Assembly: GCA_946699065.1 (NCBI GenBank) | Contig: CAMPDV010000932.1 | Coordinates: 1 to 64,000 of the forward strand | From: Loxodes magnus | Lineage: Eukaryota > Ciliophora > Karyorelictea > Loxodida > Loxodidae | Length of the DNA: 64,000 nt | Reading direction: 5' to 3' | Shown: piece after piece, positions 1 through 11,999 of the stretch | Layout of the letters: the number at the start of each line of letters is the position of its first letter | Numbering within the stretch: the first letter of the stretch is position 1 | Position numbers and translations under genes: made by a program | Notes under the pieces: generated by a model | What the model saw: the letters and a program-made list of their open reading frames with translations, nothing else | The model's database searches: none | What the model was told of the DNA's origin: nothing

Positions 1-3000
1 CTGAGAGATAAGGTCTAATAAATATAAATTGTGATCTAAGTCTATAAATTAATGTTTATTATTTTATTAATTCTTTGTTTGTTGCTATAAATGTAATTTT
101 TAGATTTAGTCTCATTCTTATATTGTATATAAATAATTTAATTAATTTTTAGTTAAATTAAGAATCCATTCTATATAATTATAATTAAACTTTCACTATA
201 TAACTATTATTAAAATTTTGAATTAAGTAAATTAATATAATTCTTTAGAGACTTTAATAAAATAGATTTATCATTACTTAGAGAATCTTCAAACTTTTAA
301 TTACAATAAATCATCCAAATTATTATCTAAAGTACCATAGTTAGCATTCCTTTATTTTCCTAAAACACTGTTTTTTAGATTTTAATGCTATTATTTAGAG
401 TAAATATTGGCTTCATCAATTCAGCTTTATTTAATATCATGAAAAGTTTCTTACAAGAGAAATTATTTAATTCCTATTAAGACAGCTAACTAAACTAGTT
501 TATTACCAAATCTTTTAGATTTGGTAACTATTCAAATTTTAGTATTTTTATACCTGAATAAAAATGTATAAAATGTAGGTATTTTGTTCTTCTAATGTTT
601 GTATTATATTACATTAGATACTTATATTAATTTAGAAGTAGATCATATGTGAGCTTTAAAGAGCAACAAATAAAGAATATTTTTAGTTTAATTTATTTTC
701 TTTCATAAAATACTAAATTATTTTAAATCCTTCTCTTTAAACTATAAGCATTGTTAATTTTTAATTGTTATATTTTAACTTATGCTTATATTGTACCAAG
801 ATAGATTGTAATATAAGCTTTTATAAGTATACAAATTAATCACTTCTATAAGTAAAATAAGATATTACATTTAGCTACCAAATTAAATAACTATTCCATC
901 TATAATTAACCATTATTACTGCTTAAGCTTCCTTAGCTATCTCTTAGTAGGCTTTTTTGTAATATTTACTATTTGAATAAAAATAATTGTAAAATAGATG
1001 ATTTAAGTCATAAGGAATGCTAAACTTCTAAAAGTTCTTGGAAGAATTCTATATCAAGAAAGAAAATTTAAAGAATGAGACAATATAAAATCTATTAAAA
1101 ATAATGAAAAGAAAATCCCGGATAATCTGAATCTACATTAAACTCTGTGCAAAAATAGTAAAAAAATAACTCCTTTTTACTCAAAGTTTTATCCTAAAAA
1201 TCTACGTTCATAAGAGGAAGTTGATAACCTTTAACTTTGAAGAAAGAAAATTTTAAATATACTGTAATTTAAATCTTGAGATATAGAAGATTATAATGAA
1301 AATATCTCATACTCAATAAAAGTAGATATTAATAGAATGAAATCTATAATTAAACACAGAGATTTTATTTTTATCATACTGTTTTATTCCTAAATCCAAA
1401 TATTTTACTCTAGTTGCATTGAGTAATTTTTTAAAATCTGATTAAATCTTTGCAGCAATACTTAAATTAGCCTACTCTTCTAACTTAAATTAACATTCTT
1501 ATCTTTTATCCAGTTCTTGAACTATTAGTTTATCATTCTTTTTCAACTATAACTATAAGTTTTGGATTTAAATTTAGTTCCTTTGATTTTGTTCAAATAC
1601 TACCTCTAACTTCTTTGCTAAAAATAAATATTTGTTGCATTTTAATAAGTTACCTTACAATAAGTTATTAAGGCCATAAAGTATTATTAATAAAAAATTA
1701 ATAAATTAAATAGATCTAAAGAAGGCTCTTAGAACTAAATTTAATAAAAGAAGCTAAAAGCCTAAGCAAGAAAGCTAGAAAATAGAAAGATAACTGAAGA
1801 AAAGGAATGTAAGTTGTTTTGATTTGCTGTTAATCAAACGAAAATTTAGAAGGAATACCAATATTACTAAGCTAGTAAAAGGAGTTTAGCAAAGATTTAC
1901 TAAGAATTTTTGTCCGAAAGTAGTGGAAGAGCTGGGCTAGTTTTCAAAGGCAGTTAAAAGAAGTTGTTAATAAAAGTTAAATGAAAGCACTAATTATATT
2001 TAATTTCCTATCATGCTAAATTTTTAAGATTTGTAAGAAGAACTGAAATTTGATTTTATAAAAGGGTAAAGAAATTTAGATAATTACCTTGGAATTTAAA
2101 ATAGAAATATAAAGCAATTGCTTAAATATCTGGAAAAATATCCCAGTGAATACCATCTAATTGCAATATAAGACAGATTATTATATAGTAAGGTTTTTTA
2201 TAAGCTGTAACTACTTCAAGCCAAATAATTGCAGAAAAAATTAGGAAAAGGAATATTAGAAAAGGATTATTCTAGATTAAAAAAAATAGAACGAAGATAA
2301 GTATAAAATAAGCAGAATATAAGGTAATCAAAATATAAAATGATAGCCAAAATATCGCGTACGCAAGCTCAAGATGTACTCATTAAATGAAACCATAATA
2401 TATAACTAAGTTTGAGCTTAAATTCTTAAAATTTTTACATAAATGAAAATAGTGAAATATCAAGAACTTATAACTATTCTTTAGATATTCCTTATACACC
2501 TTATTCATAATTAATACCAAATCCGCATTTCAAATATCTTAAAGAGATAGTCATAATAGCTCAGTAAAGTAGACTTAATATACTACTAAAAATCCTTTAA
2601 AATTTGTTGAAAAAATTAGTTAAATTAAAGAATGTGCTACAAATTTAAAAGTTTAATCATGTATAGAGCCTAGGTTTTTGAATGTTTAAATAGAAAATGC
2701 AAGGACTGCTCTTGAAGAGTCATGGAAATAATAGCTAGAGTTATTAGATAATCTAGGAATTGAACTTTTTGTGTCAGGCTTGCGAGTAGAAATATAAATA
2801 CTGAGTTATTGTTGATGTGTATGCTCTTAAGTGGAGTTAAAATACCTTATTAAGGAAATGGGAAGCTAAGGATTTAATCTAGAAAAATATCATTATCTGC
2901 TAATATTGCTAGATAAAGGACTAGCTTAATTAGATCATAGAGACTAATATAGATAAATTGCATTTGGAATATTAAGAAATTTAAAAAAAAAGGACAGTAG

Positions 3001-6000
3001 AATAAAAAATAAAGCTGATGAATGAAGACAATGAGACCTAGCAAAAATAGCAATGCACGCAAACAAGTTAATTGAGTGATATTTTAGCTTAAGTAGCTTT
3101 TACTTAAAGAAATAAGACCAATAAAGCTATAAATACTAATTTTAAAGTCCGGTGCAAGAATATTAATAAATCTACTATATTTGAACTAAAAGATCTGTCT
3201 AAGTATCTTTAAAAAGAGTTCTGTTTAATTATTTTAAAATTCTTAAATTTAATTTACCTGAAATATTATTTAGTACAGCTAAGTTTTTTCTTTCAAATAG
3301 CTTCTTTATATTATTTTTACTGTTTCTGATCTGCATCACAAATCTTAATAAAATCTAAGTATAATATTTTATCTTATTAATTAAAAAATCTATTTATCTA
3401 CAAAATTTAAGAACATTAAATTTAACTAAATTTTGCTTTATAATTATTTATTTTTCTTTAATAATCACTAAAATATTTTCAATGTCTATTGGTAAATTTC
3501 TTGTTGCATATAGCATCTCAAGTACTTAAAGATCTATGGCAGCTTTTTTAAACAATTTCATAATGCTAAAGAATTCTGAATGATTTATATATCTTTATTT
3601 TTATAAAATAGCTCTTATATTTCCTTTTTACTAATCTTACATTGGATTTAGATAAACATTTCGTCCAGTTAATCTTATATTTGAATTTTAGATTTGTTTG
3701 CTTCAGGATTTTTATATACTTTTGTTTTAGCATTATAACACTTTAAAAGTTTATTATTTTAAATTTCTTCAAATTAAATTATTTTTATGTATGTTTAAGA
3801 TTTTCTAGTCAAAGCTAGCATTAATATTTGATGAATCATGCACAATTTACTAAGAAGTACTTTAAAAAATATTTTAATACAGATGAGTATTTAGATTGTT
3901 ATCTGCTAAATATATGATAATGCTTAATAAACTAAAATTTATATAGTTCAACTCTAATACTAAAAACTATGACTATTAAAAGTCCTTCATTGTATAACTC
4001 TCAATAAGTAGATTCATTTTAACCATAATATAATTGTATAAGGAAAAGGGTACGATAAATTTACTTTCTGTTATCTTTTCAATAGCTATAAAAGCTTTTT
4101 TATCAATTTTCAAATTTTTAATGCCTGGTTTTTCATTCTAATCTCTTAAAATTTAACTTTTTTAATAGCTATTTAGTTATACTTATCTATTCCTTAAAAA
4201 ATTATCTTAATTTTCAAATAAATTTCTTATTTATGTGAGCTACAGCATATTTTTAGAGCTTTCTATTGCTTCCTCATCTTTTTTACTAATTCAAACAACT
4301 TCTTTTCACTACTAAGCGTTCAGTCCTTGTGGAATAAAATTTGATATCTTTATAAAAAATCTAAACTGTATTTGAATTATTCCTAAGATTTTGTTTAAAT
4401 TATTTGTTAAATAATATTGATAATAGTTAACTAAATTTTCATATGATAAAAGTAGTAAATTGATTTATATTTTTCTTTTATAAATGTGTAAGTAATTTAA
4501 TTTAAAGTTTATAATAATTATATATCCTTAGATATAATATGCTAATTATAAAGGTTTCTCTTATTATCTGAGTATGTTGCTATTTATTTATAAGCTTCTT
4601 AAGTTATTAATTGTAAGATCCGAGGTAGTATAGTGGCTAGTATTTCTGCCTGTCACGCAGACGACCCGGGTTCAATCCCCGGCCTCGGAGTTTTTTTCCA
4701 TACATTTTTAAGTTAGTTTAACTCTATCTATTTATTACGAACATTATACTGGGCATATTAGATAAGGTAAGAGACTAAATAGATTAAAAATAATTAAGAA
4801 GCATAATAATAATAAAGAGACTAATGAAATGAGGAAAATAATTAAAGCAATTAAAGCTTATAGATAATAAGAGGGAACTAATAAGATAGAAAAACGTTAA
4901 TAAAGAAACTTAAAAGCAATAATATATTTATAAATGTTTCAAATATAAAAACAGCAAATGATTTTATAAGTATATATAATTAGTATTATTAAGTTATTAA
5001 ACCTTCTAAGTAAATAATAAAACTAACTTTAATTAGATTTAATTCAAGAAGGAATTTAACACTAGAAATAAAAAGATTTATTAGTGACTTAAAAAATTAA
5101 AGAAATAATAGAAGATTAAATTAATTTATCATTCAAGCAATTTTATTAAATTATGCTTTGAAATAATAATAGATATTTAAACTACTATCATAGAAATCTA
5201 ATTGAGTAGCTTAGAATTAATAATTATAATCTATTATAAGAGATATATTAATTAACCTAAATCTATTTTATGTTTAAGAATTAAGAAAATTAGATAAAAG
5301 TAATTATTTAAGGAACTTTCTATCCGACTTAACTATTACATCATTTCTATGTTTAAAGTTTATAAAGAAGGGAAGCTTTTCATATTATCTGAATTTTACA
5401 TTCTAATTCTTTAATCAGTCTTTAAAATTAATATTTCTGATTATTCCTTTTGATCTTTAGGGAAGATTAGTTAAATATATTAATTTATCTCCTTAAATGT
5501 AATATAATACTTTAAATAATTTGAACTATATCTATATAACTAATAATAAGTCCATAATTTGAAAATATATAAATAATTGAATAATAAAATTCGAAAATCT
5601 AGGAAATCAAATTTATTTTGCTCGGCTAAAGCAAGAAAAGATATAGAGTTTTAATTTATCTTCAAATAAGCTTCTATGCTTAGATTATTCTTAAGCATAT
5701 ATTAAATTACTAAAAGCTTCTATATTTATTAATCTTATATCTTAAATTTGAATACAAGATAAAGACTCTTTACCAAATAATATTAGAAGGCTAATATTTG
5801 CAAAGATTAATTCTAGTAATTAGAATTTTAGCTTTTTATCAAAGAATACAAAAATAATTAAAGTATATTCCATTTAATTATATTAGTTACCCTTAAGACT
5901 TCTTTCTCATAAAATTAGAAAATTTAATTTTTATCCTTGATTTCAAATGAATAACTTAATAGCATATCTTAATAAGGAAAACTATAATAATGACTGTATC

Positions 6001-6057
6001 TACAAAGAAGATTTAAATTATTTTTATTGACATAGATAGGAAAAATTAATAATTAGC
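1..6057. repeat. Segment A of a large direct duplication (partner: segment B)
   Basis: The segment matches segment B in the same orientation, ending at about 6057 here and 57342 there. Matching stretches include 961-1060 with 50500-50610, 1400-1560 with 52400-52560, 3470-4060 with 54740-55330, and the tRNA-Asp region. The left part (about 140-950) matches 43.3-46 kb and, inverted, 12.5-13.7 kb. Apart from the tRNA I see no recognisable gene: frames are short and lack known motifs on both strands. Relative to B, A lacks blocks of roughly 0.5, 1.0, 1.2, 0.25 and 0.26 kb. The left edge may extend beyond the window. Confidence 0.85.
4619..4690 (+). tRNA. tRNA-Asp (anticodon GTC), copy 1
   Basis: A 72-nt cloverleaf. 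The acceptor arms are TCCGAGG and CCTCGGA with discriminator G. The anticodon stem TCTGC/GCAGA encloses loop CTGTCAC, giving anticodon GTC. The T arm contains GGGTTCAATCCCC. A run of seven T follows at once and would act as an RNA polymerase III terminator. The sequence is identical to the copy at 55899-55970 although the flanks have diverged, which suggests selection or recent duplication. Confidence 0.96.
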
Positions 6058-8582
6058 CGCAATAATAAAAATTAGACATAAATTAGTAACTTAAAAATGG
6101 ATACTTTTAACTAAAGGATATATAACCTGGTTAGCAAAGTCTAGTCATCTAATTAAATATCTATTTAGCTTTTATCAAATATATTAGAAATTTAAATATC
6201 CTAGAATTATAGGAGTTAGTAACTGAATAATATCAGAGTTATTGTACAGTAGGAATTACTAGCTGATTAAGGAGAAGAAAGAAAAGATATCGAAAATTGA
6301 TTTCAAGTAAATTAAAAGAAGTGAGTGGTAATCAATAGACCTAAGAGAAATAAGGAAATTAATTTTTCTAGAATCTAAACAATTTAATCAATTACCAAAT
6401 AACTAAAGAAAAACTAAAGAAAAACTAATAAAGGATCTTAATCAAGAACATAAATTATACTTCATTATCAAAATACCCTTATCTTTTCGCTCTTTAATCA
6501 AAACTTTAATAATAAGAAATAAGTAGAGAAAACTTTCTAAAAAGTATTAAAAGTGGAATAGAAATGCTAGTCAGCTTTATTGTAGGATAGAGACAGTAAT
6601 TTTTATTAAGTGAATTTGTTAAAAGAATGCGTAATTAATTCAGGCGCTCTTAAGAAACTTAAGAAATAAAACTAATTTCATTTTAATTAAACGGGAACTG
6701 ATTGATCAAACTTTAAGAATCTCTGAGGCTTTAGAGATTCAGAAGAAAAAATTCCTAAATAATTAAATAAGATTCATTCAAATAAATTAAAGCTTAAAAA
6801 TAAGATAATTATAAGGGAAAGCTAGTTAAATAAGATTTTATATAAGAGAAAACAGAATAAAAAGAGCAATGATAGAAAGATACAAGCAAAATATTTAAAG
6901 GGTAGCTAAACTAAACATGAAATGTACATTCACAAAATTAGAAGTATCAGTTTCTTTCTAATTGGCTTTTAATACTTAAAGAACTGAAAATTAAAAAATT
7001 AGAATTTGCCAAATAAAATTTAAAAGCTTGCATTCATGTGTCTTTTATAATCCATAATAAGATATCCTAATCTCTATAAACTCGACAGTTTTGTACTCTG
7101 AAATTCTGGTTAACTTTGCTATAATAGAACTAAATTATTTTATTAGCTTTATATTTATTATTTGCACTTCCTTTAGTTTTTAAGCTTATTTTTATTCTTA
7201 AATAGTCTTTTATTTCTTTTTGCTATATAAATATCTCACTCGCTTTTAATCTCGATTCTAGCTTTCTTTTTCTTCTTTTTTATTAAATAACTCTTAGAGT
7301 TAGCAAGAATTATCTTATTTAATTTTATTGAAACAAGTTTAGATTAGATTTACAGAACCCCTTTTGTGTTGACTTTAATTTATCTTCATTCCTTCAATTT
7401 AAAGAAAAATATTGCTTCCTTGGTGATATTTTTCCTTTATCATTTCCATTACTTAGCTTTTATCTGTTAACTTCTTACAATTTAATTAATAGGACTATTA
7501 TCATAGTTAACTAATTAGCTGCCTAGTTTCTAAGCATTTAGAACAAACCACTCACTTGACAATTAGTTCTAAAGAGATTTTCTTATTTACTTATGTGTAA
7601 TATAATGAGTATGGTTTTTCTAGTAGACTAAAGCCATAAATAGAAATAAATAGAAGGGTAATTTTGAAAAAGAATTGGTATATGAGACTTTTAAAGTTAA
7701 GTATCTTGATATCTAGGTAATTTACTAATGATGCTGAATGATTAATATTTGATGTTTTTTTGCTTTAAGATTAACATGAATACTACTATTTAAATAAAGC
7801 AGCAAAACAGTAAGAAATTAATAGTTATCTATTTTCTAAGCAGTAGAAGTGTTCTCTTATATATAATGAAGCATTAAACTTAGAAATATGGAACTTTTAA
7901 AATAAATCTATTAATTAAGTTTCTTCATAGTTTTGAAATTAAGAATAGAAATAAATTAGTTTATGTAAGTAGAAAAATAACTATATTCACTAGAGTTCAA
8001 GTAAATATAACTATATTTATCAGGGAGAAATAGCTAGATATTTAGCTATATATTAGTTAATTATTAAAAAGCTACTAGATCAATTATATAAATATACCAA
8101 CTATATCATTAAATCATATAATCCTAGAAAATGAGCTAATAATTAATTAGTACTTGTTTAATCAAATATTAATAGATATTTAATATAAAACCTCTTTCTT
8201 TATATGTAAAGATACCTATCAGTTTTAAATTGATTTCTATGCTATATTATTTATTTATAGTCAAATAATAAAGAGTTATTATTATTTTTGCTAGCACAGT
8301 AGATAATTGATGTTATGTGTCTTATAGGTAAGCTGCTAAAGTTAAAGTTGGCTATGGAAGTTAAAATGAAGGAACATTTAATAAACTAATAACTTAATTT
8401 TAGAACAATAGTTTAGATATTAGGGATATTTTTAGCAAATATATATAATGTTTGGAATGAAAAAATTAATAGGTTTTAGCTGGCATAATTAATAGTGTGA
8501 TAAACTAAATACTGGTTATTACTCTACATTTACCCCAGATAAATATTTAATCTAAGCAATTATGTTCTATTCTATGTTTTGC
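6058..8582. other. AT-rich stretch with no recognised gene
   Basis: This lies between the end of duplicated segment A and the VIT/vWA pseudogene. I read both strands with the ciliate code and saw only short frames without recognisable motifs. No tRNA-like or GC-rich structured block was seen. Confidence 0.6.
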
Positions 8583-11500
8583 ATGTCGTAACAAGTACAT
8601 AAACTTGATCTTCTTCGTATAAATAAATCGATCAACTAAATAAGTGTTCCTTTTGGTCTTAATGATAGGACTAATAGCTAAGTAGCTCTTCAAGCGATTA
8701 CTATGGATTGCTAAGTTGAAAATTCTTTTGTTACTCTTTAAATGAAGCAAATTTATAAAAAGACTTCAAATAATCCAATGGAAGTTGACTATGTTTTTGC
8801 AGTTACAAACGATAGTTGTATCGCTAGTGTTAAAATATAAACGGAAGGTAAAACGATAGAAGCTGTAATAGAGGAAAAAGAAGAAGCAAAGTAATAATAT
8901 GAAGATACAATTTCATAAGGTCATACTAGTTTTATGGCCTCTTATGATGAATCTTAAGATAGAATGGTCTTATATATTGGAAATTTATAAGCAGATAAAG
9001 AAACTTCAGTGATTATAACTTATGTAGGTTTTTGTGGTATCGAATAAGAAGATCAAGTGATATTTATTCCATGTGTATTGATTCCTAAATATAAAATTTA
9101 AACAGTAACTTAAATGGTTGACTAAGTTGGTTACCAAATTAAAATAATTTGTGATATTAAATACAAAGAGAAACGAATTTTGAGTGTATAAAGCCTGAAC
9201 CATAAAATAATAACTTAATTATAAAATGATAACTACTGAAGAATTGCTTTGGACTAATAGAAGCCTATGTTCCTGATTAAGATTTTATTCTTAAATTTAG
9301 AGTGGAAGAATCATTTATTCCTAAATACTTTTTATAAACAGACTATCTAACTGCAGGACTAATTTCATTCACTCCTTTAATCAACGTCCAAAAATAAGGA
9401 ACTAGAGGATTCATTTTCCTTCTAGATAGAAGTGGATCTATGAGTGGTTAAAAATGTCTATACAAGCAGTTATTTTATTCCTTTAATCTCTTCCTTTAGG
9501 TTGCAAGTTTAATATAGTTAGTTTTGGAAGTTAATACTGACTTATGTTTCCAGAGTCTATTCTTTATGATAACGAATCTTTAAAATCTGCTGTTTAAGAA
9601 GTTTAATTATTCTAAGCAGATATTGAGGAACTCAAATTTTAGATCCACTAAAAAAGATATTTTAATGAACTTCAGATATCTTTCTCCCCAGATTTATATT
9701 TCTACTAACAGATGGAGAAATAAATAATCCAGATCTTTTTATCAAACAAATAGAAGCAAATGCATATTATATTTTTTTGGTCTAGGGAAACCTCTTTCTA
9801 CTTAACTCATCAAGGAAACGGCCTTAGCTGCAAAAGGAAACACATATTTCATAAGGAATCGAGAAAACTAAATCAAGTAATAGAATATCTACCCAAAGTA
9901 GCTCAGCCTGCCCTTATCATAGAGTCAGTAGATTGAGGAAATTAATAAGTTGAATCAGTTCCAAAAATATATCCCATTTCTATAATAATGAGCTTATTCA
10001 CTTTCTTTATTGTTAAAGTAATAAAGGAAGATGCTGAAGTAAAAATAAAAGGTTATGCCACACATTATATGCAGAGCGTCATACATACAGTTAAAATTAA
10101 TTGAAATAGAATTTAACAAACAAATTATCTTCATAAGTTAATACCAACAAATTAAATCAAAGAACTAAAAAATTTAACAAATCAATTAATAGCAGATAAT
10201 TTAAGTCTCAACTAAGTATTAAATACTATCAACGCTTACCTCTTTTATAGCAAAATCAACTCTTATTACTTCATAGTAAGCAGAATTATAATCAATCAAA
10301 TTTCTATTAGATGCCCTAGAGTTTAAAAAACTAACAACTCTAATCATTTTAATCATCTGCTCGTTATGTTATAAGTTCTTAATGTAACATTTCTCATTAA
10401 TTCTCTCCTATATGTTCTGGTTAAAATTTCCCATCTCCTGCTTGCAATGCTTTTCTCATGCTTAATATTATGCATTTCCTACTTGCAATTGCGCATCTCC
10501 TACTTCTCTCCCAGATCTCCTGTTTAAGCTTTAACATCTCCTACTTACTCTCCTACATCTCCTGATTATTCTTCATCTTCTTCTTATTCTACTACATCTC
10601 CTATTTACTTCTCAGATCTCCTGCTTACTTTCCCACATCTGCTAGTAAGAATAGTAGTTTTAGATAGCCTATTTAGAATATGGGATAAGAGTAATAATTG
10701 AAGAAAAGTGGTTTAAGTTTAGGAGTAGAAACAGGTGATGGATTGATGAAGGTAATGATACCTAGAAATAGGAGAATCGAGAAAAATGTGATAAATGTTG
10801 AGTATATTGATGGATAGGAAGGTATAGCACTGAAAATATTAGAAGGAAAGGCAAAAAATAATAACTATATAGGCTTTTTGTATTAAGATGCATTTATAAG
10901 CATGTAAAGAGCAACATAAATCTAAGTCATATTTTACATCGATGCAAATGGCTTATTGGATGTAAATGCTGCAGGAAAATGTTGGGGTAAAAGTGAAAAA
11001 ATAACTATAAGTTATGATATGGAAAGATTGAGTAAAGAGTAAATCGAAGATATGGTATAAGAAGCATAAAATAATAATGATGGTAATTTTAGAGAACTTA
11101 TAGAAGCTAAAAATAAATTAGAGTCTTTCATTATTTAAGTTAAAATTTGGAATGAAGAAGAAAGCAACTAAATTGATGAAAATGATAAATAAACTTTACA
11201 AAACTAAGTGGAAAACACCTTAAAAGGGTTAGATGATAGCAAGTTAGTAAGCAAAGATTAATATAAAATAAACAAATAAGAAACTGAGGCTATTTTGTAA
11301 TCACTATCAAATGAATATCAATCTGTCAGTTAACTAGTTTAAAACATTTAGAATTCTTAATTTCCTTCAACTTTACCTAGTCATTAGAATAACATCCCTT
11401 TACTTGGAGAAATCAAATAGACCAATCCTATAGCAACAGAAACTAATTTAGAAAATTAAAAAAATCAAAAAAGATAAGCTTCAAACAAATGCACTGATAT

Positions 11501-11903
11501 AAAATAAAGTTTTCCGGTAAAAAATAATAAAAAAGTAAGAATAAAAAATCAATCATAAGCATTATAAATCTAATAAGAGTAAAATTAATGGTATTAATCA
11601 TCTAGAAATATTAGTCAAGGATAAACAACATCAAATTCATCTAAATCATCTTCCTATATGGAAATAGTTATACTCTAAAGCGCAGCTGGTTATTGCATTT
11701 CCAAGAGATTTTTAATTTCATGTAACTTAGTTAATCAGCTGCTAGTTCTTTAAAGCCTTAAGCAATTTCTAAAATTAATGTATAAACAACAGCCTTAGTC
11801 CTTTAATATCTTGAGCATTTTTACTAACAAAATTTGTAAGAACTCAGTAGGTTTTCAAGAAAGCAAAGATATGGCTCTGAGAGGAAGGAATGGAAAAGAC
11901 TGA
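8583..11903 (+). pseudogene. Decayed VIT-vWA-(YSPTSP-like)-HSP70 tail fusion gene
   Basis: Read with TAA/TAG as Gln. From ATG 8583 a VIT (inter-alpha-trypsin-inhibitor N-terminal) domain runs to about 9235, with NNPMEVDYVFAV and EEKEEAKQQYEDTISQGHT. A vWA domain follows from about 9270: VPDQDFILKF, the MIDAS motif DRSGSMSG and the second metal motif FLLTDGEINN. A Ser/Pro/Tyr-rich linker (TSPTYSPTSPDYS) sits near 10540. From 10701 an HSP70 substrate-binding domain reads [35 protein letters not shown] and RLSKEQIEDMVQEAQ, and stays open to TGA 11901-11903. Frameshifts lie near 9238, 9452, 9620, 9760, 9880 and 10600, and TGA replaces a likely Trp near 9538, so it cannot make the full protein. 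vWA/VIT proteins often act in adhesion or protein interaction, and the HSP70 tail binds peptides. The original role is unknown. Confidence 0.85.
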
Positions 11904-11999
11904 TGAATATAAAGAAATGTTTGATTAATGTCTGAAATGTTGAGACTAAATAAATGATATAAAAGTTTATTAAGATATCTAATGAATTACTATCTTAAA

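Noticed and set aside
2874-3062. Minus-strand 62-codon frame rich in Phe/Leu/Ile
   Set aside because: AT-rich composition gives hydrophobic frames by chance. It lies in the non-coding duplication, and its counterpart near 54.2 kb is disrupted.
8547-9203. Two minus-strand frames (8547-8750 and 9006-9203)
   Set aside because: They are antisense to the clear VIT domain on the plus strand.
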